Part shown: positions 1 to 6,602 of the stretch, in pieces | Layout of the letters: each line of letters begins with the position of its first letter | Numbering within the stretch: position 1 is the first letter of the stretch | DNA from: Anaerotignum sp. | GTDB taxonomy: Bacteria; Bacillota; Clostridia; Lachnospirales; Anaerotignaceae | Direction: 5' to 3' | Length of the DNA stretch: 12,947 nucleotides | NCBI GenBank assembly: GCA_020024255.1 | Contig: JAHHTX010000060.1 | Location: 1-12,947 of the forward strand | Notes under the pieces: generated by a model | What the model was told of the DNA's origin: nothing | Seen by the model: only the letters and a program-made list of their open reading frames with translations | The model's database searches: none | Position numbers and translations under genes: made by a program

Positions 1-84
1 CGGATTCCATTTGGGAAACCCTTCGTTTCCCATGCCCTTTTGCATTTTCGCAAAGGGATAAAAACTACTTTTTCTACAGGCTGA
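1..84. repeat. Partial copy of a dispersed structured repeat (right end)
   Basis: These 84 bases match 7413-7497 with eight mismatches by my count and no gaps. That is the right end of the element described at 7271-7492. The copy is cut by the window edge, so its left part and left terminal repeat are not visible. It contains the same TTTGGGAAA/TTTCCCA hairpin and ends in ACTTTTTCTACAGGCTGA, where the other copy has ACTTTTTCGACAGTCTGA. A terminator hairpin follows directly, as it does at the other copy. On the minus strand the codons from the ATG at 45-43 to the edge stay open for 15 residues (MQKGMGNEGFPKWNP), matching the start of the small frame in the second copy (MRKGLGNEGFPKWNP). Confidence 0.85.
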
Positions 85-108
85 AACCGGCAAAAGCCGG
101 TTTTTTTT
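84..108 (+). terminator. Rho-independent terminator next to the repeat
   Basis: A perfect 8-bp stem (AAACCGGC / GCCGGTTT) with an AAAA loop runs into a run of eight T on the plus strand. It would end transcription coming from a plus-strand gene left of the window. It begins exactly where the repeat copy at 1-84 ends. Confidence 0.85.
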
Positions 109-154
109 ATTCTTCAAAAATTTGTAAAGATTTGTTCCAAAATTATTAAAAAAT

Positions 155-170
155 TTCCATTATACTGGAA
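155..170 (+). promoter_or_regulatory. Probable promoter -10 of the lipoprotein gene, within a small dyad
   Basis: TATACT at 161-166 is a good -10 box about 65 bp upstream of the start. No convincing -35 box lies at 16-18 bp. The -10 sits inside an inverted repeat, TTCCA (155-159) and TGGAA (166-170), which could be an operator or chance. Confidence 0.45.
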
Positions 171-233
171 TAGAATAGAATAGTCAGGGAGTTTATCCCC
201 ATTTGGACAAAATAAAATTGAGGTGAAATATTG

Positions 234-761
234 ATGAAAACAAAAAATGCCATAAAAAAATACAAAACATCTCTTACCTGTACACTGCTCTGCCTTGCAC
301 TGTCTGCCTGTGCAGCCCAGACAACGGAAGAATCTGCCGAAACAGAAGAAGAACCAACTCCCCCTGCCATATTTGATACCTTAAAATGTACCGGAGGAGA
401 AACCATTACAGCCGATTTTTCCATTTCCCCAAATAAAAGCAACACACAGTTTTTGTATGTGACAACAGATAAAAATATGGACGTACAGCTTACCTATTCT
501 TTTCTTAAAGATGCAGGCAATGTAGAAATTGGCTACTACAAAGAAAAAGGCGGCAAATCTGTTTCTGTTCCTTTAGATTCTGCCGCAGTTTTACAGGAAA
601 CCACAAATGAAATTTCTGTTCCCTTAAAAAAAGGGAGCAATGTATTTTTCATTACCGGAGATAATATCCACTGCACACTGCACTGTGAGCTAAGCGGTTT
701 TGATGCCTCCCATATCACATATTTCGGCACAGAGCCCCAGAAAACAGCAAAAAAAGCATAG
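234..761 (+). CDS. Predicted lipoprotein of unknown function
   Basis: This gene encodes 175 residues and I do not recognise the family. The N-terminus is a clear lipoprotein signal: a Lys-rich start, a hydrophobic stretch at about residues 13-23, then the lipobox L-S-A-C with the lipidated Cys at 26. A Glu/Thr-rich linker (about 30-43) and a roughly 130-residue domain rich in beta-prone, Thr/Ser/Val segments follow. That architecture suggests a small extracytoplasmic domain tethered to the membrane; it is inference and no catalytic motif is visible. The ATG at 234 is preferred over the adjacent TTG at 231 because GAGGTGA (220-226) then sits 7 nt away. The gene is monocistronic, with a terminator just downstream, and converges on cadA. 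Confidence 0.8.
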   Translation: MKTKNAIKKYKTSLTCTLLCLALSACAAQTTEESAETEEEPTPPAIFDTLKCTGGETITADFSISPNKSNTQFLYVTTDKNMDVQLTYSFLKDAGNVEIGYYKEKGGKSVSVPLDSAAVLQETTNEISVPLKKGSNVFFITGDNIHCTLHCELSGFDASHITYFGTEPQKTAKKA

Positions 762-771
762 TAGAACAGCA

Positions 772-814
772 AAAGCGGATTCCCAAAACCTACAGGAAAT
801 CCGCTTTCTTTTTT
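772..814. terminator. Terminator between lipoprotein gene and cadA
   Basis: A 10-bp stem, AAAGCGGATT (772-781) and AATCCGCTTT (798-807), is followed on the plus strand by CTTTTTT. It is a strong terminator for the lipoprotein gene. Read on the minus strand only four T follow the stem, so it may also serve the convergent cadA gene, less efficiently. Confidence 0.85.
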
Positions 815-819
815 ATCGT

Positions 820-2949
820 TTATTTCACACGCATTGCATTGATAATTGCCAATACCGCAACGCCTACATCGGCAAAAACTGCCATCCACATCGTTGCCAA
901 CCCCAAAGCCCCCAATATCAACACCAAACCTTTGATACCAAGAGCAAAGATAATATTCTGCCATACAATCTGCCTTGTTTTTCTTGCAATCCGCATACCT
1001 TCAGCCAGCTTTTCCATGTCGTCCTCCATAAGAACCACATCTGCCGCTTCAATGGCTACATCGGAGCCGATACCGCCCATGGCAATGCCTACATCTGCCC
1101 CTGCCAAAACAGGTGCATCATTGATACCGTCTCCCACAAAGGCAGTTTTGCCTTTTGTGCTTTTTTGCATATAACGTTCCAGTATTGTCAGTTTATCCTC
1201 CGGCAAAAGTTCACTGTGAATTTGGTCAATACCCAAAGCCTTACCGGTATATTCAGCCGTTTCTTTTCTATCTCCTGTTAACATAACAGTTTCTTTCACG
1301 CCGTACTGACGTAACTTTTCTATGGCCTTCTTACTGCTTTCCCGAATGATATCGTTGACAACAAGATATCCCAAATATCTGCCGTTCTTTGCTACATAGA
1401 CCACAGAACCTATACCTGTATAGGGTGTATAGGCAATATTTTCCCGTTCCATAAAGCGGCTGTTGCCCACCAGCACAGGGACACCTTCATACAAATAAGA
1501 AATCCCAAAGCCGCCTTCTTCTTTATACTGCTCTACCGCTTTTGGGGCACTGCTTGTTTCTGCCCAATGCTTTGCCGCCACTGCCTTTGCAATGGGATGA
1601 TTGGAAAGTGCCTCTCCTGCTGCAGCTGTTTCCAAAAGTTCGGAAAGATTTTCTCCTTCCATTTTTGTTACGGCAAATTCGCCTTTCGTCAATGTCCCTG
1701 TTTTGTCAAATACCATGCGTTCCACATGACAAAGGGTATCCAGATAATTTCCGCCCTTTACCAGAATCCCCTTTTTGGAAGATGCACCAATACCTGCAAA
1801 ATAGCTGAGAGGAACAGAAAGTACCAAAGCACATGGACAGGAAACTACAAGGAAAATCAAGGCTCTGCTTACCCACATGGAGAAACTGCCCATATCCAAA
1901 AGTGGTGGCACGACAGAAAGCAGTACAGCAAATAATACAACCAAAGGTGTATATACTTTTGCAAAACGAGTTATAAACTGTTCTGTTTTCGATTTTCTGC
2001 CGGAAGCATTTTCCACAAGTTCCAGTATACGCATGACTGTAGATTCTGCAAAAGCTTTTGTAACGGTAATTTTCAGACTGCCGTCTGTATTGATGGAGCC
2101 ACTGTAAACCTCTTCACCCTGCTGCACCAAAACAGGGAGAGATTCTCCCGTCAATGCCGACATATCCAAAGATGCCGTACCGGATTGAATCACCCCATCA
2201 AGGGGAATCCGTTCTCCTGCTTTCACCACAATATCCTGTCCCACTTCCACCTCTTCGGGAGATACCATGCGGAACCCTTCTCCTTCTGCAATACGGGCAG
2301 AGTCGGGACGAATATCCATAAGGGAAGCAATGGATTTTCTGGAACGTGCCAGCGCATATTCCTGAAAAGTTTCCCCTACCTGATAAAACAGCATAACAAA
2401 TACGGCTTCCGACATTTCTCCCATAAGGATTGCCCCCACAGTGGATACAGACATCAGAAAATTTTCATCAAAAATCTGTCCCTTTGTGATATTGGTGACC
2501 GCCCGCCACAAAACATCATAACCAAATACAGCATATGCACTGAAAAACAGCACAGTACTGACTGTCCCTTCTAAAAACATTGCTGCACCAAAAAGTATCA
2601 GACCAAGAACAAAACGGAAAATCAACTTTCTTTTCTCCTCCTGTTCTCCTTCTGCTCCATGATTGTGGCTACAACAAGCACAGCCATGGTCACTGCAACT
2701 CTCCCCCATAACCGGTCTGCCCTCTTTCAAGAACACCTCCACATCTTTTTCGTACTTGTGTACCGTATCCTGCACCTTTTCCAGTACAATATGTGTGTCT
2801 ACACCTTCTGTCAACTCCAAATGAAGTTCCTGCTTCATGAGATTAACTTCTGCTTTCTTTGTTTCTTCCAAACGATTCACTGCCTGTTCTATTTTGCCTG
2901 CACAATGGGGACAGGTCAACCCTTTTAACGCAATACGCATTTCAGCCAT
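820..2949 (-). CDS. cadA: P1B-type heavy-metal ATPase, zinc/cadmium/lead exporter
   Basis: This 709-residue protein couples ATP hydrolysis to export of divalent soft metals across the cytoplasmic membrane. Visible parts in order are: an N-terminal HMA metal-binding domain with CPHC at 13-16; a Cys/His-rich stretch at 85-97 before the first membrane helix; the actuator TGES at 267-270; the membrane motif CPC at 371-373; the phosphorylation site DKTGT at 415-419 (Asp415); the HP pair of the nucleotide domain at 451-452; TGD at 558-560; GDGIND at 606-611; and an Asp at 694 in a D-x-G context in the last helix. Family knowledge says CPC together with that last-helix Asp marks the Zn/Cd/Pb (P1B-2) group rather than copper pumps. 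The start has AGAGGTGA 6 nt upstream. The gene lies behind an ArsR/SmtB repressor with its own promoter. Length is normal and no key residue is missing. Confidence 0.95.
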   Translation of the reverse strand: MAEMRIALKGLTCPHCAGKIEQAVNRLEETKKAEVNLMKQELHLELTEGVDTHIVLEKVQDTVHKYEKDVEVFLKEGRPVMGESCSDHGCACCSHNHGAEGEQEEKRKLIFRFVLGLILFGAAMFLEGTVSTVLFFSAYAVFGYDVLWRAVTNITKGQIFDENFLMSVSTVGAILMGEMSEAVFVMLFYQVGETFQEYALARSRKSIASLMDIRPDSARIAEGEGFRMVSPEEVEVGQDIVVKAGERIPLDGVIQSGTASLDMSALTGESLPVLVQQGEEVYSGSINTDGSLKITVTKAFAESTVMRILELVENASGRKSKTEQFITRFAKVYTPLVVLFAVLLSVVPPLLDMGSFSMWVSRALIFLVVSCPCALVLSVPLSYFAGIGASSKKGILVKGGNYLDTLCHVERMVFDKTGTLTKGEFAVTKMEGENLSELLETAAAGEALSNHPIAKAVAAKHWAETSSAPKAVEQYKEEGGFGISYLYEGVPVLVGNSRFMERENIAYTPYTGIGSVVYVAKNGRYLGYLVVNDIIRESSKKAIEKLRQYGVKETVMLTGDRKETAEYTGKALGIDQIHSELLPEDKLTILERYMQKSTKGKTAFVGDGINDAPVLAGADVGIAMGGIGSDVAIEAADVVLMEDDMEKLAEGMRIARKTRQIVWQNIIFALGIKGLVLILGALGLATMWMAVFADVGVAVLAIINAMRVK

Positions 2950-2967
2950 TATCTATCACCTCTTATG

Positions 2968-2999
2968 ATTATATGAGTATATATTCATGTATTTGACAA
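2968..2999 (-). promoter_or_regulatory. cadA promoter with ArsR/SmtB-type operator
   Basis: On the minus strand TTGTCA (2999-2994) and a perfect TATAAT (2973-2968) are 20 bp apart, longer than usual. Between them lies ATGAG-N6-TTCAT as read on the plus strand (2973-2988), one mismatch from the ATGAA-N6-TTCAT dyad at the repressor's own promoter. This suggests direct repression of cadA by the product of 3058-3399. Confidence 0.6.
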
Positions 3000-3021
3000 A
3001 AAAATATAGGTTCGGTATATC

Positions 3022-3049
3022 TGCTGCTGTATGACCATATACAGCAGCA
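3022..3049 (-). terminator. Strong hairpin between repressor gene and cadA
   Basis: A perfect 11-bp stem (TGCTGCTGTAT / ATACAGCAGCA) with a 6-nt loop starts 8 bp after the repressor stop codon. A run of seven T on the minus strand comes only about 18 nt later, after a second weak ATATA/TATAT hairpin. It may be a terminator of the repressor transcript or an mRNA 3' stabilising structure. It is not a canonical stem-plus-U-tract. Confidence 0.5.
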
Positions 3050-3057
3050 CACACGCT

Positions 3058-3399
3058 TCAATCTCCAAAAGATGTTGTAATATGCCCGCATTTATGGCAG
3101 ATATGCACCGTACCTTGCTCCAGTACCGTTCGCACATGATCGTCGTCTAAGGAATAGTAGACTGTTTTCCCTTCTTTCCGATACTTCACCAAAGCATTTT
3201 GCCGTAGTACCCGAAGTTGATGAGATACAGCTGACTGTGTCATGTCCATTTTCTCTGCCAGTTCCCCCACATTCTTCTCTCCTTGAAGGAGCAGACGCAG
3301 GATACGGATACGTGTTGCATCTCCAAAGACTTTAAAAAATTCAGCCAAATCATGTATAAAATCTTCGTTCTGCTCTTTTTGTACCTTATCCTCCTTCAC
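3058..3399 (-). CDS. ArsR/SmtB-family zinc-sensing repressor (CzrA-like)
   Basis: This gene encodes a winged-helix dimer of about 113 residues that represses a metal efflux gene and releases DNA on binding metal. The helix-turn-helix is at about residues 43-67 (LAEKMDMTQSAVSHQLRVLR). The alpha-5 sensing site is intact: Asp86, His88, His99 and His102 have the D-x-H-x10-H-x2-H spacing known from CzrA and SmtB. There is no CadC-like alpha-3N cysteine pair. Oddly, the tail reads HICHKCGH, adding Cys101, Cys104 and His106 around the last histidine ligands. I chose the GTG at 3399 because AAGGAGG lies 6 nt upstream. The in-frame ATG at 3441 would fall at about the transcription start of the promoter at 3442-3470 and has no ribosome binding site. 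The next gene downstream is cadA, its likely target. Confidence 0.9.
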   Translation of the reverse strand: MKEDKVQKEQNEDFIHDLAEFFKVFGDATRIRILRLLLQGEKNVGELAEKMDMTQSAVSHQLRVLRQNALVKYRKEGKTVYYSLDDDHVRTVLEQGTVHICHKCGHITTSFGD

Positions 3400-3425
3400 G
3401 TTCTCCCTCCTTCCCATAGGTTCAC

Positions 3426-3470
3426 ATGAATATCTGTTCATATATTAACATATCAATTTATCTTTGTCAA
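3426..3470 (-). promoter_or_regulatory. Promoter and operator of the zinc repressor gene
   Basis: On the minus strand TTGACA (3470-3465), a 17-bp spacer and TAATAT (3447-3442) form a near-consensus promoter starting just after the hydrolase stop codon. Immediately downstream is a perfect dyad ATGAA-N6-TTCAT (3426-3441), of the TGAA-N6-TTCA type bound by SmtB-family repressors. Its position over the start point suggests autorepression. Confidence 0.8.
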
Positions 3471-3479
3471 TATTCCCCA

Positions 3480-4442
3480 TCACAGTTCCAACATTTTTCG
3501 TCTATTTCTTTTTTGCAGTTGCTTGCAAATCCATACATACAAATCTTGGAATACTTCTTGTTTTCTGCTTTCATGGAGCAATTCATGACGCATACCTGCA
3601 TAAAGCCGCAAAGATACATAGTGACAGTCTGCCTCTAACAGAGAATGTGCCACAGTATGTATGCCTTTTCCATAATGCCCCACAGGGTCGTCCTTGCCTG
3701 CCATAAACAACATAGGCAATACTTGCGGCACACGATACGCCCAGTCTTGGGCAGAAACTTTCTGCAACAAGGTAAACATATCCCGATAGCCGCCATAGGT
3801 AAATGGTCTACCGCAAAGAGGATCCATAATGAAAGCATTGACTTCCTCCGGAACAGTAGAAAGCCAGTCATGGTGTGTTCGTTTGGGATGTATCTTTTTG
3901 TGATAAGTACCAAAAAGCACACGTTCCAGACGTTCCGCTTCGGTATCTACTCCTTTTCGCTCTGCCATAGCCGCTACATGGCACAATCCCTGATTCAAAA
4001 AAGGAGAACCATCACTAGTACCCAAAAAAATTGCCATATCCAATTTTTCTCCACACTCCGCTGCAAGTTCTCTTGCCACAAACGAACCCATGCTATGGCC
4101 AATTAAAATCAAGGGAAGTGTGGGATATGTCTTTTTTATTTGCTCCATGAGATTTTTCTGGTCGTCCAAAAGGTTTTTCCAGCCATCTTCTTCACCAAAG
4201 AAACCGAAATCTGTATCCCTTTGTGCTGTCCTTCCATGTCCCAACTGGTCGCAGCCATAAACGACAAACCCTTTTCTCACCAAAAAGGAGGCAAATTCCT
4301 CATATCGCAGAATATGCTCCTGCATTCCGTGGATGAGTTGCACTACAGCTTTTGGTTTGCTTTCCTCATTTTTCCATATATACGCAAAAATCGTCCGTCC
4401 CTGCAAAGCAGAGGGAAATGTAAATTCCGTTCGTATCATCAT
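3480..4442 (-). CDS. Alpha/beta hydrolase, monoacylglycerol-lipase-like (Hydrolase_4)
   Basis: This is a cytoplasmic serine hydrolase of about 320 residues in the lysophospholipase/monoacylglycerol lipase group; the substrate cannot be told from sequence. Counting from the ATG at 4442, the oxyanion motif HGMQEH is at 38-43 and the nucleophile elbow G-H-S-M-G carries Ser117. The acid is probably Asp252 in GKDDPVG, and the catalytic His is His286 in GMRHELLHE. A cap region lies between about 145 and 235. There is no signal peptide. AAGGAG lies 11 nt before this ATG. A GTG three codons earlier is only 2 nt from the AAGGAG and is unlikely to be used. The gene has its own promoter and its stop is about 10 bp before the repressor's -35 box. 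Nothing ties it to metal resistance beyond proximity. Confidence 0.9.
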   Translation of the reverse strand: MMIRTEFTFPSALQGRTIFAYIWKNEESKPKAVVQLIHGMQEHILRYEEFASFLVRKGFVVYGCDQLGHGRTAQRDTDFGFFGEEDGWKNLLDDQKNLMEQIKKTYPTLPLILIGHSMGSFVARELAAECGEKLDMAIFLGTSDGSPFLNQGLCHVAAMAERKGVDTEAERLERVLFGTYHKKIHPKRTHHDWLSTVPEEVNAFIMDPLCGRPFTYGGYRDMFTLLQKVSAQDWAYRVPQVLPMLFMAGKDDPVGHYGKGIHTVAHSLLEADCHYVSLRLYAGMRHELLHESRKQEVFQDLYVWICKQLQKRNRRKMLEL

Positions 4443-4466
4443 TAAAATCACTGCTCCTTTTTTTTC

Positions 4467-4495
4467 ATCATATCATATACAGGCAGAAAATACAA
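4467..4495 (-). promoter_or_regulatory. Promoter of the hydrolase gene
   Basis: On the minus strand TTGTAT (4495-4490) and TATGAT (4472-4467) are separated by 17 bp, about 25 bp upstream of the ATG. It points away from the Xre-gene promoter in the same intergenic region. Confidence 0.6.
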
Positions 4496-4551
4496 TGATG
4501 GCAAGCGGCATTACCTATGGCATATTGTCTGTACTCATCTTATAAATTAAA

Positions 4552-4607
4552 ATATATATATCCAAATGTAAATTATAGTTTACTTTTAGATATATATATG
4601 ATACAAT
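4552..4607 (+). promoter_or_regulatory. Xre operon promoter embedded in a 48-bp nested dyad
   Basis: Two pairs of inverted arms share the same centre (4575.5). The inner pair is GTAAA (4568-4572) and TTTAC (4579-4583). The outer pair is ATATATATATC (4552-4562) and GATATATATAT (4589-4599). A promoter overlaps them: TTTACT at 4579-4584, a 17-bp spacer, TACAAT at 4602-4607. The layout suggests an operator, probably for the regulator encoded just downstream. Confidence 0.65.
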
Positions 4608-4628
4608 GTAAAAAAAGGAGGAGTTGCT

Positions 4629-4847
4629 TTGGCAAAAAATATCGCACTAAAATTGGCAAGAACAAAAAAAGATATGACACAAAAGGATTTGGCTGAGAAA
4701 ATCGGTGTGTCCAGACAAACCATTCATGCCATAGAAAAGGGAGAGTATAATCCCACCATAAAACTATGCTTGAAAATATGCTGGACTTTGGACACACATT
4801 TAGATGAACTTTTTTGGGAGGACGAAGCTGATGAAGAAATGGAATAA
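4629..4847 (+). CDS. Small Xre-family helix-turn-helix regulator
   Basis: This 72-residue protein is almost entirely a Cro/CI-type DNA-binding domain, with the helix-turn-helix at about residues 16-37 (MTQKDLAEKIGVSRQTIHAI), then EKGEYNPTIKLCLKI and an acidic tail. It is of the short type common in Firmicutes that accompanies a membrane protein gene. The start is a TTG at 4629, 7 nt after AGGAGG; no in-frame ATG exists upstream. Its 3' end overlaps the next gene by 17 bp, so the two are almost certainly cotranscribed and translationally coupled. The 48-bp dyad at its promoter suggests autoregulation. The signal it senses is unknown. Confidence 0.9.
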   Translation: MAKNIALKLARTKKDMTQKDLAEKIGVSRQTIHAIEKGEYNPTIKLCLKICWTLDTHLDELFWEDEADEEME

Positions 4848-5301
4848 AAAATCAAATTTAGACGAAATGCAGGAATTAAAGCTCTTGCAAATTGAACACA
4901 GAGCTTTTTGGATACTTTTTTGGGGCTTATGTATCACCATATCCATACAAGGTACTTTTACACACAATCCGCTGTATTTTTTAGGAGAAAGTATATTGCT
5001 CTTTCCTATATGTATATACATCGTAACTGCCTGTATAAAAAATGGGATTTGGGACAGAAAGTTAAAACCGAATGGTAAAACAAATTTTCTTCTTTCCCTT
5101 GTTGGCGGCATTTGTTCAGGGTTATTGGTTTCTATAAAAAACTATATGCAGCTTCACAATATATTTTACGCTGTGGTAACTTTCTGTCTTAGTACTGTTT
5201 TTACAGCCATTTTATGTATGACACTGCTGTCTGTTTTGGCAGCAATATACAACCAAAAAAAAGAAAAACTGGAAAGGGAAGAAGATAGGGAAGAAAACTA
5301 A
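4831..5301 (+). CDS. Four-helix membrane protein, DUF6773-like, partner of Xre regulator
   Basis: This 156-residue protein has a short Lys-rich start, a DEMQELKLLQIEHRAFWI segment, and hydrophobic stretches at about residues 25-43, 47-68, 84-100 and 113-137. A charged Lys/Glu tail follows. From memory of such pairs it resembles DUF6773 proteins, which follow small Xre regulators in Clostridia; I cannot confirm that here. Function is unknown. The ATG at 4831 has GGGAGG 9 nt upstream. An in-frame ATG at 4804 lacks a ribosome binding site and would overlap the regulator much more. A terminator follows 16 bp after the stop. Confidence 0.8.
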   Translation: MKKWNKKSNLDEMQELKLLQIEHRAFWILFWGLCITISIQGTFTHNPLYFLGESILLFPICIYIVTACIKNGIWDRKLKPNGKTNFLLSLVGGICSGLLVSIKNYMQLHNIFYAVVTFCLSTVFTAILCMTLLSVLAAIYNQKKEKLEREEDREEN

Positions 5302-5317
5302 TCCTCCTTTCAACAAA

Positions 5318-5350
5318 AAAACCGTGGGAAGCAGTATCTTCCACGGTTTT
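5318..5350. terminator. Bidirectional terminator between convergent operons
   Basis: A perfect 10-bp stem, AAAACCGTGG (5318-5327) and CCACGGTTTT (5341-5350), has an A-rich left flank and T-rich right flank. It can end both the plus-strand Xre operon and the minus-strand sigma-factor operon; the minus-strand U-tract is the stronger one. Confidence 0.85.
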
Positions 5351-5370
5351 CTTGCATTCTTGTTTTCTTT

Positions 5371-5673
5371 TTACCCGATTATATGCATAGATGCCCACTG
5401 TGTGCCTGCCTCCAGAAAGAGCTCTGCTCCTGCCATGCACATAGCAAATAGAGTAATCAAAAACAGCAACACCACTGCACCTTTATCATAGAGCCAATTT
5501 TCTTCTTTTCTGCCCAAAAGGGTTTCCACACCCAATGAAATGAGCAGAAAAGGCCATAGGCGGAATATGGTCATATAGGACAAATCCTTCCAAAAAATAC
5601 GCACCAGAAACAGTATTCCGAAAACAATCAATCCGCAACCAAGGGTCAGACTGCCAACTCTTCTTACACGCAT
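5371..5673 (-). CDS. Small membrane protein with LiaI/LiaF-like transmembrane domain
   Basis: This 100-residue protein has three predicted membrane helices at about 9-27, 36-54 and 64-83. The first two, with the pattern GLIVFGILFLVRIF then FRLWPFLLISLGVE, resemble the LiaI/LiaF transmembrane domain (DUF5668 type). In that family such proteins take part in envelope-stress sensing. The role here is inferred from that resemblance and from its place as last gene of an ECF sigma operon. The ATG at 5673 has AGGAGG 6 nt upstream and follows the preceding stop codon by one base. The open frame continues upstream to 5742, but that part overlaps the preceding gene and has no ribosome binding site. Confidence 0.8.
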   Translation of the reverse strand: MRVRRVGSLTLGCGLIVFGILFLVRIFWKDLSYMTIFRLWPFLLISLGVETLLGRKEENWLYDKGAVVLLFLITLFAMCMAGAELFLEAGTQWASMHIIG

Positions 5674-5674
5674 A

Positions 5675-6229
5675 TTACACCTCCTCTTTGTACTCTTCCT
5701 CTTCCTCATCAAAAGCAGCAGGTTTCTTTGGTGTGGTACCACGAAGCATTTTTATACCTACTGCCAGAATCAAAATACCTACCACAAGACGAGGCACCAA
5801 AGTATTCACCGAGAACAGGAAAGAATACGCCCAATCCGGTAGAATCCATCTAACTTCATCCAATATGCTCTTCCACAGCAAAACTATGCCTGTCAACACC
5901 AAAGCAATGGCAACTGCCTTTGTGTGTTTTTGGATAAAGCTACGGAAATCCATATTCCAATCCCCGCCAAAGAGAAATCTATCCTCTACTGCATAAAAAT
6001 CTTCCGGAGGTAAACTCCGTAAATGATGCACATGGAAAAAACTGTAAAACCAAATAAGGGGAATCAAAAACAGCAATGTATTCAATCCAAAAAATACCGC
6101 AATGCCAATAACGCCGAAAAATGCCCCCATTAAACTGATACCTTGCTTAAAAAGTCCCATGTACATTTCCCCTGCACCCGGCAGAAGGGAAAAAATAAAT
6201 GCCAAAAATCCATTTTTTCTACTTTTCAT
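5675..6229 (-). CDS. Four-helix membrane protein, TM2-like N-terminus
   Basis: This 184-residue integral membrane protein starts with AFIFSLLPGAGEMYMGLFKQ, the pattern of TM2-type domains, in which a proline/glycine turn joins two helices. Helices are expected at about 8-20, 33-62, 104-121 and 145-162, and the tail from 168 is very acidic. Function is unknown. It is third in the sigma operon, overlapping the anti-sigma gene by 11 bp, with GGAGG 9 nt before its ATG. Tight packing suggests it belongs to the regulon or to the signalling path of the sigma factor; that is inference. Confidence 0.8.
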   Translation of the reverse strand: MKSRKNGFLAFIFSLLPGAGEMYMGLFKQGISLMGAFFGVIGIAVFFGLNTLLFLIPLIWFYSFFHVHHLRSLPPEDFYAVEDRFLFGGDWNMDFRSFIQKHTKAVAIALVLTGIVLLWKSILDEVRWILPDWAYSFLFSVNTLVPRLVVGILILAVGIKMLRGTTPKKPAAFDEEEEEYKEEV

Positions 6230-6602
6230 TGTCTATAACCTCCGTAATCTGTTTGATAATATAGCCGGAAAATCTATCCAAATCTGCATTGATACGGGAA
6301 GTCCCCTGCCATATTTTATTTGTCCATTCGCTTTGTCGCATGACTTCATAGCCAACCGAAAGCTGATGTCCTGACGGCACAAGAAACAGTAAAGACGCCA
6401 CCATTGCCCCTGCAATTTTCATCTGATAGAAAAATCTTACTGTTGTTTCGGAAAAACGGCTGCCTTTTTTCTGTTCTCTACTTCGCTCTTCAATTCGTGC
6501 CATGACCTTTTTTTCAAAATCGGGGGGCGTTTGTATAAGTTCCTGCTGCTCCAAATTTTCTATGATGGTTTCCATTTGTTCCCATGAAATTTTTTCTTTC
6601 AT
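6219..6602 (-). CDS. Putative membrane-bound anti-sigma factor
   Basis: This 127-residue protein has a cytoplasmic N-terminal segment of about 60 residues, including TPPDFEKKVMARIEE, which resembles the helical sigma-binding part of anti-sigma factors. One membrane helix follows at about 61-77, then about 50 outer residues. No zinc-containing HxxxCxxC motif is present, so it is not a ZAS-type protein. The call rests mainly on position: the sigma stop and its ATG share one base (TGATG), giving translational coupling and the equal synthesis expected of a sigma/anti-sigma pair. A GTG one codon earlier is also possible. AAGGAG lies 9 nt before the chosen ATG. Confidence 0.75.
   Translation of the reverse strand: MKEKISWEQMETIIENLEQQELIQTPPDFEKKVMARIEERSREQKKGSRFSETTVRFFYQMKIAGAMVASLLFLVPSGHQLSVGYEVMRQSEWTNKIWQGTSRINADLDRFSGYIIKQITEVIDNEK

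Noticed and set aside
700..1281. Long plus-strand open frame opposite cadA
   Set aside because: It lies antisense to a complete P1B ATPase gene with all motifs, has no recognisable domain and looks like a codon-usage shadow.
3400..3441. ATG at 3441 as start of the zinc repressor
   Set aside because: It lies within the operator at about the transcription start point and has no ribosome binding site; the GTG at 3399 has AAGGAGG at 6 nt.
3480..4442. Hydrolase as part of the metal-resistance operon
   Set aside because: It has its own promoter and the repressor has a separate strong promoter directly after it; adjacency alone is no evidence of a shared function.
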